Below, one piece after another: positions 46,701 to 59,029 of a DNA stretch of 64,000 nt. Within the stretch, counting starts at the first letter, position 1; the number at the start of each line of letters is the position of its first letter. Made by a program: the position numbers and the translations under genes. Source of the stretch: Manis javanica (Eukaryota > Chordata > Mammalia > Pholidota > Manidae). A model generated the notes under the pieces. It searched no databases. It saw only the letters and a program-made list of their open reading frames with translations, and had not been told where the DNA came from. Location of the stretch: positions 138,871,213-138,935,212 of the forward strand of contig NC_133174.1 of NCBI RefSeq assembly GCF_040802235.1, given 5' to 3'.

Positions 46701-49700
46701 AATGTAGGCATTTACAACCATAAATTTTCCTCTGATCACTGCTTTCACACGTCCCATAAGTTTTGCTGTGTTGCACTTTCATTTTACTTTGTCTCAAAGT
46801 ATCTTCTAATTTCACTTGTGATTTCTTCTCTTAGCTGTTGATTCTTTGTGTGATCATTTCCACATATTTGTAAATTTCCCTGTTTTCCTCCTGTTATTGA
46901 TTTCTCTTTTCATTCCATTGTCGTCACAGAAGATACTTTGTATGATTCCAATTTTTAAAAATGTATTGAGACTTCTTTGGTGGCCTAACATATTGTCTAT
47001 CCTGGGAAGTGTTCCATGTGCCCTTGAGAAAAATGTGCACTCTGCTGTTTTTGGATGGAGTTCTGTTGCATGTTAGGTCTAGTTGCTTAGTAGTTTAGTA
47101 GTTTTATTCAAGTCCTCTATTTCATTACTGATTTTCTATGTACCTATTCTACCCATTATTCAAAGTGAAATATTGTAGTCCCCAACTATTTCTATAGGAC
47201 TTTTCTCCCTTCAAACCTGCCAGTTTTTGCCTCATATATTTTCGGGCTTTCTTGTTATTTGTGTGTATGTTTATTATTGTTATATCTTCCTGGTGGCCTG
47301 ACCATTTCATCTATATAGAACCTTCTTTATTTCTTAAGAATTCCTGTCTTAAAGTCTATTTTGTTTGATATGGTATAGCTATCCCAGCTCTCTTTTCTTA
47401 CTATTTGCATGAAGTACCTTTTTCATCCTCTTCCAATCTGTTGTGTCTTTGCATCAAAATTTAGTCTCTTCTAGACAGCATTCATATTTTTAAAATTTTA
47501 TTATGCCAATATCTATCTTTGAATTGGGGAGGCTAATTTGTTTACATTTAGAGTGATAACTGATAAGAAAGGACTTATTTCTATTTCTTTCACTGGTTTC
47601 TAAATATCTTGTATCTTTTTTTTTCTTAATTTCTCCACTACTGCTAGCTTTTGTGGTTACCTCATCCTTTCTTGTGTACCATTTTGTTTCCCTCTACATT
47701 GACTTTTCTGTATACTTTTTAGTTTTTGTCTTGGTGATTACACTAAGATAAACTGTAACACCTAGAGTTTACAGTGCACATTTTAACTTTATCAAGTTTG
47801 AATTAATAGCAACTTAGTTTCAACAGTAAACAAAACTCTGCTCCTTCACAGCTCCAGCCTACTCCCTTACACTGTTTTTGTCACAAATTACATTTTTATG
47901 CATTGTATGCCTATTTACATAGATTTATAACTATTGTTTTAAGCATTTATCTTTAAAGTAATATAGGAAGAGCTGTTACAAATCAGATAGCAATAATACT
48001 GTGTTTCATATTTCCATATATAGGTAGGTTTATATTGTTTATTTTTCATATGGCTTTGAGCTACTCTCTAGTGTCCTTTTCTTTCAGCTTGAAAGACTCC
48101 CTTGAGCATTTCTTTTAGGACAAATCTACAAGTCTTGAGCCTCCCTAGCTTTTGTTTATCTGGGAATATCTTAATTTCTCCTTCATTTTAGAAGAATAGT
48201 TTTGCTGTAAATAGAATTCTTGGTTGACAAGTCTTTACTTTCAGCAATTTAAATATGTTGTGTAAATGCATTCTGGCCTCCAAGGTTTCTGAGGAGAAAT
48301 AGACTGTCAATCTTATTGAGGATTCTTTGTACATGAGCCACTTATCTCTTGATGCTTTCAAGATTCTTGATTTTTGGCTTTCAGCAACTTCAGTACAATG
48401 TGTATCTGTGGAGCTCTCTGAGTTTATCCTGCCAGCAGTTTGTTGAACTTCTGGGATGTGTAGATTTATACCTTTCATAAAATTTGAGACATTTTTGGCC
48501 ATTATTTCATTAAATATTTCTTATATCCCCTTCTCTCTTTTCTCTCCTTCCGGGAGTTTCATTATGCATATGCTGGTGTAGTTGATGGCATCCCACAGGT
48601 CTTTTGGGCTGACACTTTCTTCATTCTTCTGTCTTTCTGGTGTTCAGACTGGATGATCTCACTGATCTATCTTCAAGTTCATTGGTTCTTTCATCTGCCT
48701 AGTCAAATCTTTTGTTGTAATGGTAATGCATTTTTCATTGCAGTTGTGACACTTTTTCAATTCCATATTTCCATTAGTCTCCTTTTTTAAAAAAATATCT
48801 TTTTAAATTCATTTCATTATCATTAATCTACAATGACATGAAGGACATTATGGTTACTAGACTCCCCCATCACCAAGTCCCCCCCACAAACCCCATTACA
48901 GTCACTGTCCATCAGCGTAGTAAGATGCTGTAGACTCACTACTTGTCTTCTCTGTGTTGCGCAGCCCTCCCTGTGCCCCCCCACATCATACATGCTAATT
49001 GTAATGCCCCCTTTCTTTTTCCCTGCTCTTATTCCTCCCTTCCAACCCATCCTACCCAGTCCCTTTCCCTTTGGTAACCATTAGTCCATTGTTGGGTTCT
49101 GTGATTCTGCTGCTGTTTTGTTCCTTCTGTTTTTCCTTTGTTCTTATACTCCACATATGAGAGAAATCATTTGGTACTTGTCTATCTCCACCTGGCTTAT
49201 TTCACTGAGCATAATGCCCTCTAGCTCCAGCCATGTTGTTGCAAATGGTAGGACCTGTTTTTTTCTTATGGCTGAGTAATATTCCCTTGTGTATATGTAC
49301 CACATCTTCTTTATCCATTCATCTACTGATGGACATTTAGGTTGCTTCCATTTCTTGGCTATTGTAAATAGTGCTGCGATAAACATAGGGGTGCATCTGT
49401 CTTTCTCAAACTTGATTGCTGCGTTCTTAGGGTAAATTCCTAGGAGTGGAATTCCTGGGTCAAATGGTATTTCTATTTTGAGCATTTTGATGAACCTCCA
49501 TACTGCTTTCCACAATGGCTGAACTAATTTGCATTCCCACCAGCAGTGCAGGAGGGTTCCCCTTTGGTTCCTTTTTATCACTTCCCTCTCTTTATGAATA
49601 TTCTCTGTTCAGTGTGATACTCTTCCGTTTGTTTCCATTAATTCTTTGTTCTTGATTTCCTTTAGCTCTTTGACCATATTTAAAACAGCTCATTTAATGT

Positions 49701-50650
49701 CTGTCTATTAAGTCCAATGTTTGGACTTCCTGAGGGAAATTTTCTATTAATTTTTTTTTCCATGAATGGGCCATATTTTCTTTTTTCTTTGCATGCCTTC
49801 TAATTTTTTTGTTGCTGAAAACAGTATATTTTAAATTGTATAATAAGGCAACTCTGGAGATGACATCATGCCTCTTCCTAGGGTTATTGCTTTTTGCTGT
49901 GTGCTATTGCTTGTTTAGTGATTCTTCTAAGTTATTTTTGTAAAATTTGTATTCTTTGTCATGTGTGGCTATTGAAATCTGTATTTCATTAGTTTAGTGG
50001 TCAGATGGTGTTTGACAGGGTTTTTAAAAAGTACTTGGAGCCGAAAACACAAAAACATCCACAAGAAAAAAAAATTCTTTAGTTATAGAAAGTTGTTTCT
50101 GTGTTGTGGCACCCCTTTAAAACTTAGGTCGTTTACAACTCCGTTCTAACTTTTACTTCCTGTTTGTATGTAGTTTGAAAGTCAGAGGTGAAAACTTAGT
50201 CACCTCTGAATTGAGAAAGTCACTCAGAAGTTTTCTCAGGCCTTTTCTCAGTATATATCTAGCCCTTGGCATGGGTGTGGTCTGGATTCCCAGACATATG
50301 CAGGAGCTTTAAAAGTCCTTATTCTCACCCCCATATATCCTTTCCCAACCCTCTCCTTCCCATGATTTCCAGTATATGTCTTGCTTATGCCTACTGTTAT
50401 TTTCTGCTCCAGGTTCCTTTGACCAATACTTTGCCTTTATTTTCTGCAAATGCCACCTGGGAAGCTACCCCAGCCCTGGGAATGATGGAAGTCAGGGGAA
50501 ACAAAGACAAGTCAATGTGTTGGTCCTTCAGGATGCTGCCAGACTGGTTGAAATGCACAATCACAATTCTTGGAAAATAAGGTCTACATAGCTCCCTTTG
50601 GCCTTAGTGAACCTGGAGTAGGAATGCAGGGTAGGGAGTGACTTAAAAAG
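43700..50650 (-). repeat. Long old L1, antisense, near full length
   Basis: Reversed L1 runs continuously from its 3' end (gcttctttcacttagcctaa at 44018; attgatgggcatttgagttg at 44144) through ORF2 to about 47500 and ORF1. The ORF1 C-terminal part is open on the minus strand at 48188-48502 (RDKWLMYKESSIRLTVYFSS, then ETLEARMHL). The 5' part continues past 49600 and probably to about 50650. It is interrupted by a young L1 fragment at 48786-49565. Old and non-functional. Confidence 0.75.
48786..49565 (-). mobile_element. Young-family L1 3' fragment nested in old L1
   Basis: The minus strand encodes [20 protein letters not shown] and the following ORF2 C-terminus (open frame 49144-49581), then the G-rich 3' region seen in copies A and B. 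It is a 5'-truncated insertion. Similar flanks, gtctcctttttta (48777-48789) and ggttcctttttat (49566-49578), look like a target duplication, and the host L1 reads on across the site. Confidence 0.88.
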
Positions 50651-50899
50651 CTGCCGCATTCTCTTAATACATTGCAGCAGCTCTTTTCATTCATTAAACT
50701 TTCCTCTGGTTGTTTTAAGTTTTTGACTAGTTTACAGAGTCTTGCAAAGTTGATTCTGAAGTTTTGGCCAATTTATCTGTTGCTTTTGTGGTGCAAGGGG
50801 CATGAAGTGTCCTATTCTGCCATTTTCTGTGATACCACTTCATTTTTGACACATTTCTTAAGGTCTCCCTGTTCACTTTTTATGTTCTAGTGGCTGGTA

Positions 50900-51590
50900 A
50901 TTTTCACTTTCTATTTTTATTTTACTGGTGGATACTTAAAAATTCTTTTCACCAATTTTATTAAAAGAAACACCTGTGTTTATAAAGCAAACACCTGTAT
51001 AAACATGACTCAGCTCAAAAAATAGATTAGCAACACCCTAAAAGTCCAATTCATCATGTTTTCTTTTATGTTTTGTGGCTGTAGTGTCCTACTTAAAAAT
51101 ATTGTCTTGTTCCAAAGTCAAACTTTTCCTTAAGTTTTCTTCTAGAACATTTATATGCTCAGCTTTTACATTTAGGTCTATGATTGATTCGAGGTTAATG
51201 TTTTTATATGGTGAGGTAACAGTTAGGTTCTTTTTTTTCTTTTTGCATATGGATATTTAGTTGCTCCAGTACTGTTTGTTGAAGTGATTATTGTTTCCAC
51301 CCTTAATTGCTTTTTTAGTTTGTCTGTATATCAATTGGCCATGCAGTATATGTATAAGTCTATTTCTACACACTTCATTGTTTCATTCTTCATTTGCACC
51401 AATACTATACTGTCTTGATTACTGTAGTTTTATAGAAAGGCTTTAAAATGCCTACAATTCTTATTTTCCTTTTCAATATTGGTAATTTTACATTCCTTGC
51501 ATTTCCATATGAATTTCAGAATAAACTTGTTAGCTTCTATGTTGTCATTAGTTTTTTATTTAAACAAGTATCTTTTTTTCCCTCTTCACT
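50900..51590 (-). repeat. Old L1 ORF2 fragment, antisense
   Basis: Reversed L1 wording: ttgtttgttgaagtgattattg at 51274, ccaatactatactgtcttga at 51399. Interrupted at about 51590 by sequence that is not L1-like and resuming near 52110. Confidence 0.6.
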
Positions 51591-52110
51591 TTAAACTTTA
51601 TCTGGCAGAGTAGCAGTGCGCGAACTGTTTAATAACTAAGGCGCAGCTCACGCAGCATGTGACCTTCACAGACATCATCATCAGCAAATAAGAGACTGAA
51701 AAAGACAGCATTGAGCTACAAGTCTCATATATATATATTAATAAAAAAGATTAGCTGTTAGCTGCTAGTTAGGCCCAACCACAACAGCTGGGGGTTTTAA
51801 GGAACATCACCTGCCGTCTTCTTAAGTTTTTATATTTGCAAATGCCTAACTTTAAGGTAACAAAGCAGCTGGTCATATCCACACATGCTGTTCTGCCACC
51901 ACACAAAAGCTTTCACAAAGTAAGCTCATCTCTTTTTTTTTTTTAGTAGCATCTAATGTACATTCAAATACAAAGAATCCCGTGAATGGTTGTGTTATCT
52001 GATGCTCAAAGGCAATCTGATAAATTAGTGTCAGAATAGAATTAGGTGCCCATGAAAAGAAAAATCACTGCTCAGAGTCAAAAGTCACAAACGGAGTTTT
52101 CTGTTTTGCG
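51590..52110. other. Non-L1 insert of unknown origin
   Basis: About 520 bases with a texture unlike the L1 around it: balanced composition, an (AT) run near 51728, and a T-run (51932-51943) that on the minus strand is an A-run. It might be a processed transcript copy (a 3' untranslated piece), but I cannot identify a parent gene and no long frame is present. Confidence 0.35.
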
Positions 52111-54010
52111 GAACTCCTTTTAATATTGGGTTTGGATTTATGAGTTTAGAGTTTTAATCAAATTTGTAAATTTTGGCCATTATTTCTTCAAATAACCCAG
52201 TCACTTCACAGTCTCCAGTTACACATATGTGAAGACCCTTGATGCTGTCCAATGGCTCACTGATACTCCATTCATTTTAAAGTATTCTTTCTGTGTTTAC
52301 TTTTGTATCGTTTTGGCAGTTTTTTCTGCAATATCTAATCCGTTGTTAATTCAATCCAGGGATTTTTCACCTCAGGACATTTTTCTCTAGAAGTTCTATT
52401 TGGGTCTTTTTTCTATCTCCAATTCTTTCCTCATCATGTTCCTGTTTTCCTCTACCTTCTTGTATGTATGACATGTATTTATAGCTGCTGTTTTATCCTC
52501 TCTGTCTACTAATTCTATCTGTTATTAATGGTTCTTTTTCCTGTGGATTGATTTTTTTCCCCCTCATTATGGACCATATTTTCCTATTTCTTTGCATGCC
52601 TGGTAATTTTTCGTTGGATGCCAAACACTGTGTTGTAAATTGCTGTGCGTTGCATTGTTTCTGCGTTCTTGTAAATGTGTTTGTACTTTACTCTGGGACA
52701 AAGTTAAGTTACGTAGACAATGTTTTACCTGCTCAAGCCTTACTTTTCAGTTCGTTGGGCAAGGCCAGTACAGCCTTCGTTCCAGAGCTCAGTGAGGACC
52801 ACTATTGGTAGGTTGATTACAATCTACTATTGTTTTTATGCCATTGTAAATAGTATTTAAAAATTTTATTTTCCAATTGTTCATGGCTGATATATAGAAA
52901 AACAGAAATCATGCTAAATTTATTAATTCTAATAATTTATAGATTCTTTTGGATTTTCTATATACACACACTGTTTGAAAATGATTATTTTATTTCTTTT
53001 CCAATTATACTCCTTTTTTCCTTCTTTTTATTGGCTAGGAACTCTTAGCACAATGGGAGTAACGGTTGAGATAGTTGTCTGAACTATGCTGTCACTAGCT
53101 TTTTATTAAAAAAATCATCTTTTTTTAGATAACTGGCTCACTGCTGGTCTTAGAGGAAAAAGTACAAAGATTGTATTAAGTATGATATTTACTGTAGATA
53201 TGTTTCTAGATATTCTTCAGATTAAGAAGGTTCCACTCCTGGTTTTTAAGGTTTCGTTTTATTAATGGGACACTTTTTCTCCAACTACTGAGTGTTGTGT
53301 GATTTTTCCTCCTTTATTTTGCTAATGTGATGAAGTACATTAATTTAAAAAACTTCAAGCATCCTGGCATTTCTGAAATAGACCCAACTTTATCATGATC
53401 TTTTAAAAAATATATATCTTTATTCAGTTTGCTAATCTTTTACTTAGGATTTTTACATCACATTTATGAGTAAAAATCATCTGTAATTCTTTTTCTTCTT
53501 ATTTTTATCAGGTTTTGATGTGGAGATTATGTTGGCCTAATCACATGGGTTGATGCATTCTTTCTTTGCAGGAAGAGGTTGTGTAGTACTTCCTCTTTAA
53601 ATATTTGATGACTTCACCAAAAACATCTTGACCTGAAGCTTTATCTTAGGATTTCTGGGAGAGTATCGTGGCTACGTCTTCCAAATCACTAATTTAATCT
53701 TTAGCAATCCTTTTCTTCCCTCAATTTTCTTTTCTTTTGAGTTTTAAGTTTTAACAACAAAGATCAGATTGATACATTTTAATAGCAGAGAGTTCTTCTT
53801 TAATTGTTTTAATGTCCTGTTGACTTTCTCTGAAGTTATTAAAGGAATCCGTTTTAAATCTTTTAAAAAAAATTCTTTCTCTTGGGACGAAGTTGTTCAA
53901 TTTGTTCATCTTGCGTCTTTCTTTCATTACCATGGTTTTCTTCAACTGTCTGGTGATTCCTGGTTGCCTGTTCATATTCACCAAAGAGGGTCTTGGTTCA
54001 CCATTAGATG
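52110..54010 (-). repeat. Old L1 5' part and ORF2, antisense
   Basis: 52190-52640 repeats the antisense L1 wording seen at 49600-49830 (tctttgcatgcctggtaatttt against tctttgcatgccttctaattt), so a second old L1 begins here. Reversed ORF2 text follows to about 54000 (tatcaggttttgatgtggag at 53506). No host gene. Confidence 0.6.
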
Positions 54011-55610
54011 ATACGGGTTTCTTTAGCAGTCACGGATGGACAGTACATCATCTCAATAAATTTCTTCACTGAATGGAGGGTTGAGTAATGTTCCCTAAGT
54101 ATAAGTGGGTGCATGTGGTGCAAGTCTTCCCTCCAGAGTGCTTTGGTGTGGAACTGCCAGGCAAGCCAGGGATTGTTACTGCCAAAATAAGGGAGTGTTC
54201 ATCCTTTAAAGAACATTCAGTTTAACTCCGTCACACATATGTGGGGTAAACTGAGTTAAATAAACTGCTCAGGGTCACACGGCTAGCTAGAGACAGCACC
54301 AAGAGTAAATCTGAGACCTTTTGTACCTTACAGTATAACATTTCACCATAAAAAGATGATGACTATAAATTCTAATTTTTCAGGTTACCAGAATGGTTTA
54401 AAGTCCAAATTCAGTTCTTGGTCTTTCAGATCTTCTAATCATGTGACCCCAATCTATGTTTTATCTTCTTGTCTGAAATGTTTATTTATCCAGCAAACTG
54501 GATTATGTGTTACTCGCAAACGTGCCTCTCTGTATACTTTTCCCTTACTTTGTGAATATCTTTCCTCTTTCTTTGTTGACCTTTCCCAATCATCAGCAAC
54601 GCTTCCCATGCTCATGTTCCTATACCTTTTCATGTGCTCATCATGGCCCATATTTCAGGGTGCTTGTCAACACTTGTGACTGGCAACATAAATTAGAGAG
54701 TTTTATTTTATGATCATCCCTTTGGGTTGACAACAGGCCTCTTTTACCAGTAATCTTGTGCCAGGAGGTGTGAAGGAGTCAGTCATATTCCCGTATCATT
54801 ATGTGATGGAAGGAGGGACACATTGTCATTTTTAGAACTAAAGTCAATATTTTCTCATAACAGACAGGAAACTGGGAGAGAGAAGTTACTGGAACAGCCT
54901 GGCTACTAGAGAGCAGAAATGGACCTGGGAAGTTCTCCCTGGAGATATGAAGAATTCTCTGGTGAAACCAGTCTAAATGTGAGCAGATATTAGCTGGGTA
55001 CGTCTCAGAGAAGACCTGAGCAGAACATCAAAGAGAATACACACACTTATTTGAGCCCAATAATAATGACCAGTTCGTTCCTGAAGGGAGATTTGTGATT
55101 AGTTCTGTCCAGCAATGCAAGTATGCCCATGATGACATGGGAGCTGCATGTGCCCACAGGGAGAGAAATGCTGTGGAGAGGTCTCATTTTCAGAACTTGT
55201 AAGTTACATTGGGTGCTACTCACTGGGAACTTGGAAGAACGGGGCATGTGCACATAATTTTGAGAGACCAAAGAGCATCGGTGGGGCTTTGACAGACTGG
55301 GGGAAATTTAGTCTTTATTCTGTTGGTGTTACTTTCTTTTAAATCAGATCTCTTCCTACTCTACCTGGCTATCCAGGGATGAATTTTTAGAATTCTACAC
55401 AGAGGTTCAGCCAAAGGGTGGTCCGTCTCCGAGTATGTACGTCATGCCTTTCATCCTCAATGAGTTGTTCTTATTGTATAATTTTCCCTTCTAGGATACA
55501 AGCACACAGGGACCCACACAGATGCATCCATCAGGGAGCACGTTGCATTGGTCTCAGTGTTCCTTTCCTGGCCTCTCTTTTCTACTTTCAAATCCCCGGC
55601 TTGGGCAGCT
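54010..55610. other. Mixed sequence before MAGE unit 2
   Basis: Mostly unassigned. An antisense MIR lies at 54200-54320 (aaactgctcagggtcacacg at 54261). Frames of 60-107 codons occur on both strands without recognisable domains. Confidence 0.4.
54200..54320 (-). repeat. MIR SINE fragment, antisense
   Basis: The passage ctcagggtcacacggctagctagagacagcaccaa (from 54266) is the reversed MIR core that contains the conserved AGCTGTGTGACCTTG stretch. Confidence 0.75.
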
Positions 55611-56914
55611 TCTCTTCCTTCAAATCACCGATTTTGATTCATTTCATCCCCATGGACCTCTACCCTTGCGTACCATGGGTTAAAGGGAACACAGCGCCAC
55701 CGATAACAGTGTCGTTTCCAGGGACTCAGTACTCGCCCTCCCAGGCCAGGGAGAAGACGGCCCACCACTGACTTCTGGGCATCACTTTAAGGGGCGGGAT
55801 CCTTATGCCTCTGCAAATGCTTGCAGATGATGGCTATGCGACACCTAGGGTGGCAGGCGCTTTTTTCAATGGCACTGGGGGACGAGCCCAGGGCACCCCC
55901 CTTGCCGCCCCCGAGGAGACCTCACCGGGTTTGCCCAAGACCCAAAAGGGACTAACCAGAGCAGCGCTGCATTTCAGCCTTGCCTCTCATCCCTAAACTC
56001 GCCATCGGCCAGGCTGGCTCTGCCCCCACCCAGCCTCACTACACTGCATCCCACCAGAGGAACTGCAGGGCCCGAAGCCACAGACGGCCCAGCTTGGGGC
56101 ATGGGGACTGCACGCCCTCCCCTGCAGCCGCGCCTGCTCACCCCTTCCTTTACTAAAGGTTCTGTGGTCCTGGGGCACACCTCCCACCTTCCTTATAGGG
56201 CAGCAGCTCCGAGACTATCGCTGTTAGGTGGGTGTGTGGAGGGGGAGTGTCCTGCTTACCCAGTGGCCCACCGCTAACACAGGGCCTTCCAGTGAGCAGA
56301 GGCTCGGGGAGTTTGGGAGAGTAAATGAGCCAGGGAGCACGAATATCATATATTACTATTTAACTTCTTCTACATCTTTGAAGAAGCTAAGAAAATCTAG
56401 ATACATATCTTTTTTCATACAACTATAGACTAAAGATTATAAGAGAATACAAAAATTAACAATTTAATTTATTTTCTATTTTTCACTGCTAAATTTGTTC
56501 CCATTTCCAAGGACATTTTTATTCTAATGTCACAGGAAGTTACAAGCTACACAGAATATATTAGGTTTTCCATCTTGTTTTACAATATAGCAAAACTATT
56601 TCTAATCAACCAGATAAAGAGCAGTAAATGTGTGAGCAATGTCAATCTACAATTCGATTCTGATGATAAGAAACTTTCTAAAATAAGTAAAATCTGAAAA
56701 TACAAAAAATAAAGGAAGATAAATTGCCCCAGCCTTGCCCTCCACCGCTTCGTTCACTGACTGGCCTTTGACAACCCAGATGGGACAGGGTGCATAGACG
56801 TCACTCAGGGCAGAAGCCAGGAGATGTTCCACTAGAACTTGCATGGGCCACGGTGGCAGCATCGTCTGCGGCAGCAATGCTAGCCTGGCCTGGCCCTTCC
56901 TGATCTCACAAAGC

Positions 56915-57895
56915 CTAATCATAGCAGGTCAGAGAGGCAATAGCGGTGCAATCTTTGACCTTGGCCATAAACTCCAGGACTTTCACCCTGTGGGTCTCCA
57001 TGTGCGCCCTGCATCCCCAAAGCAGGTGGAAGCGAGTGGGATCCCTGTCGGGCACCTGCCGGTACTCCAGGTACTGCTCCCGCACCCAGACCTGGGCGAT
57101 GAGCTCCCTGGGGTCCCCGAAGATGACGTGCGCCCTCCCGGGAAATATCCCTATGACACACAGCATTTCCCACACCTTTGCCTCAGGGACTGAGCCACCC
57201 TCCAGGAAGATTATGGTCAGGAGAAACAGCAGGAGGCCGCTTTTGGGCAAGCTGTGCTCATAGCTCAGCTGCCCGCTGTAGGTGACGCCCGGGAATGTGA
57301 ACAGCATGTAGGAGTGGTCGCTGGGATCCCCTTCCTCCATGTCGATGCCAAAGGCCAGCTGCAAGCACTCGGAGACACGGCTGAAGATCACGGGGAACTG
57401 GTCCTGGTGATCCTGGCCCAGCACCTCCAGCAGCTCCGCCTTCGTGGTCGACTCCATGGCAACATACTTGAGGAGCAGGAAGGCCACCAGCTGAGCTGCC
57501 TTGTCGTGAATCACGATACTGGGAAAGGAACTAAGGACCTGTGGCGTGCCCAGACCCACCTCCATTGCGCTGCCGGAGCCACCATCGGATTGTGTGGGTG
57601 GCACGGAGGCAGAGGCAGCGGGGGAGGGGCAGGCACGCTCAAGGCCCTGGAGCGGACCCGGGGTTGGTGAAACCATAGAAACCTCTTCCTCGCCGCCTGA
57701 GATATGAGCAAAGCAAGAGGCAGAGGAGAGGAAGGAGGAGGACGCGGTGGAGGCGGAGGACCTGGAGGAGGAGGAGGAAGCAACCTCCTCTGTCGCCCCA
57801 GGGTCCTGTGCACCCACGAGGCCCTGGGTCTCCGTGAGGGTCGGAAGGCCTTCCTCGGGCATGTAGCGCCGTCGCTTCGGGGGAGGACCAGCCAT
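56915..57895 (-). CDS. MAGE-A-like protein, 326 residues (gene 2)
   Basis: An intact frame paralogous to gene 1, with the same start (MAGPPPKRRRYMPEEGLPTL) and the same acceptor just upstream. The Ser/Ala-rich stretch after residue 40 is 14 residues shorter than in gene 1, from loss of GGA/GGC-type triplets. The homology domain is complete, with KAELLEVLGQDHQDQFPVIF, the ECLQLAFGIDMEEGDPSDHS core and [20 protein letters not shown]. Clustered amino-acid changes in the second half (for example GCRAHMETHRVKVLEFM against GPRAHVEANVIEILEFL in gene 1) show faster divergence there. It ends SLTCYD, six residues earlier than gene 1. An E3-ligase adaptor role is expected from the family, but expression is unknown. 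Confidence 0.92.
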   Translation of the reverse strand: MAGPPPKRRRYMPEEGLPTLTETQGLVGAQDPGATEEVASSSSSRSSASTASSSFLSSASCFAHISGGEEEVSMVSPTPGPLQGLERACPSPAASASVPPTQSDGGSGSAMEVGLGTPQVLSSFPSIVIHDKAAQLVAFLLLKYVAMESTTKAELLEVLGQDHQDQFPVIFSRVSECLQLAFGIDMEEGDPSDHSYMLFTFPGVTYSGQLSYEHSLPKSGLLLFLLTIIFLEGGSVPEAKVWEMLCVIGIFPGRAHVIFGDPRELIAQVWVREQYLEYRQVPDRDPTRFHLLWGCRAHMETHRVKVLEFMAKVKDCTAIASLTCYD

Positions 57896-58844
57896 GACTT
57901 GTTGAGCAGCTGGAGGGAAGGAGAAACAGCAGGAGGTGGGTGCTGCGGGCCCTGGCGCCCGGGGGGACAGGGGGCGTCGGAGGCCTGGGCGACGGGGACC
58001 CGCTGTGTGGGGTAGGAGAGCCCTGGGAACACGGTGAGGTCGGGAGCCCCACCTTGACTCCTGGCTTGGCCTGGGCCTCTGCGGGTCTGCGACCTCAGGA
58101 CACGTGCCTCACACCGAGGCCTTCCTCACCGGCCGCTTCCTGGATTCCCTGAAAGAGGGCCTGAGGGGCACCTCGCTGCCAGGACTGCCATCCCAGCTCG
58201 GGGCTCCCAGTGCCGACGGGAGGGGCGGTCCGTTGCCCAAGGGCGGCCCTGCTCCTTAAGCCGGTCCCAGTCCCCAGTCCCTCTGAGGCCCGGAGGAGGA
58301 AGTCAGGGCTGACAGGCAGGGGCGGCTCGTCTGGGGCCCCTTCCCCTCCTCCCTCAGGGTCCTCACCCCCAACGCGGGCAGGGCCTGGGATCCTGTGAAT
58401 GTTGACCGGCGCCGTCCCCTCAGACCAGGGCCCTCCCTGCCCTAACACACCCCTGCGGGACGTCTGCAGCCGTCTCAACGGGTCACCAACCCAGGGGTTC
58501 CCTGGGCTGATGACTGCACCTGAGGTGGGTTCTGGGGGCGCCCTCGGCCCTCCCTCCTGTCCTCCTGTTGACTCCCGGTGTGTCTGGGCCCCACCCCAGC
58601 CCACCTGGGTTCCCTCCTCAGACCAAGGCCTTTACGCTCATAATTCAAAATGGTGGGTGGGGACATGGGTGTGGCATGTGGGAGGCGGTGCCCAGCCTGA
58701 GGACCCTCCCAGGGCCTCTTTGAGCAATGGCATGGCCCCCCAGGATTCTTGGGCGGGGGCCCTCAGCCTCCCCCGGGTTCTACCTGGGGCCCTTGCGGGT
58801 GACCTGAATCCGGCGTCTGACACCGAGGCCGTCCCATCCCTCAG

Positions 58845-58955
58845 GCCTCCCGGGCAGAAGGCTAATGACGTCACATCCGGATGTGGGGTCGGAGCGTCCC
58901 CTGGAGGCTGCCAGGAGGAGCGCACAAGGATTCCGGGCGTTCCTCGCTCCGCCCC
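58845..58955 (-). promoter_or_regulatory. CRE/ETS-type promoter candidate of MAGE gene 2
   Basis: TGACGTCA (58866-58873) and CATCCGGATG (58874-58883) are both unchanged from unit 1, while a CpG right beside them has become TpG (atgtgggg against atgcgggg). The position relative to the gene is the same as in unit 1, about 1 kb upstream of the ATG. Confidence 0.5.
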
Positions 58956-59029
58956 CTGGGCCTCCCTTAAACCCCGCCTTCTCCCACCTGCCGCGGCTCA
59001 CGAGGCCCAGGGCTCTGCCTCCCCAAGTC

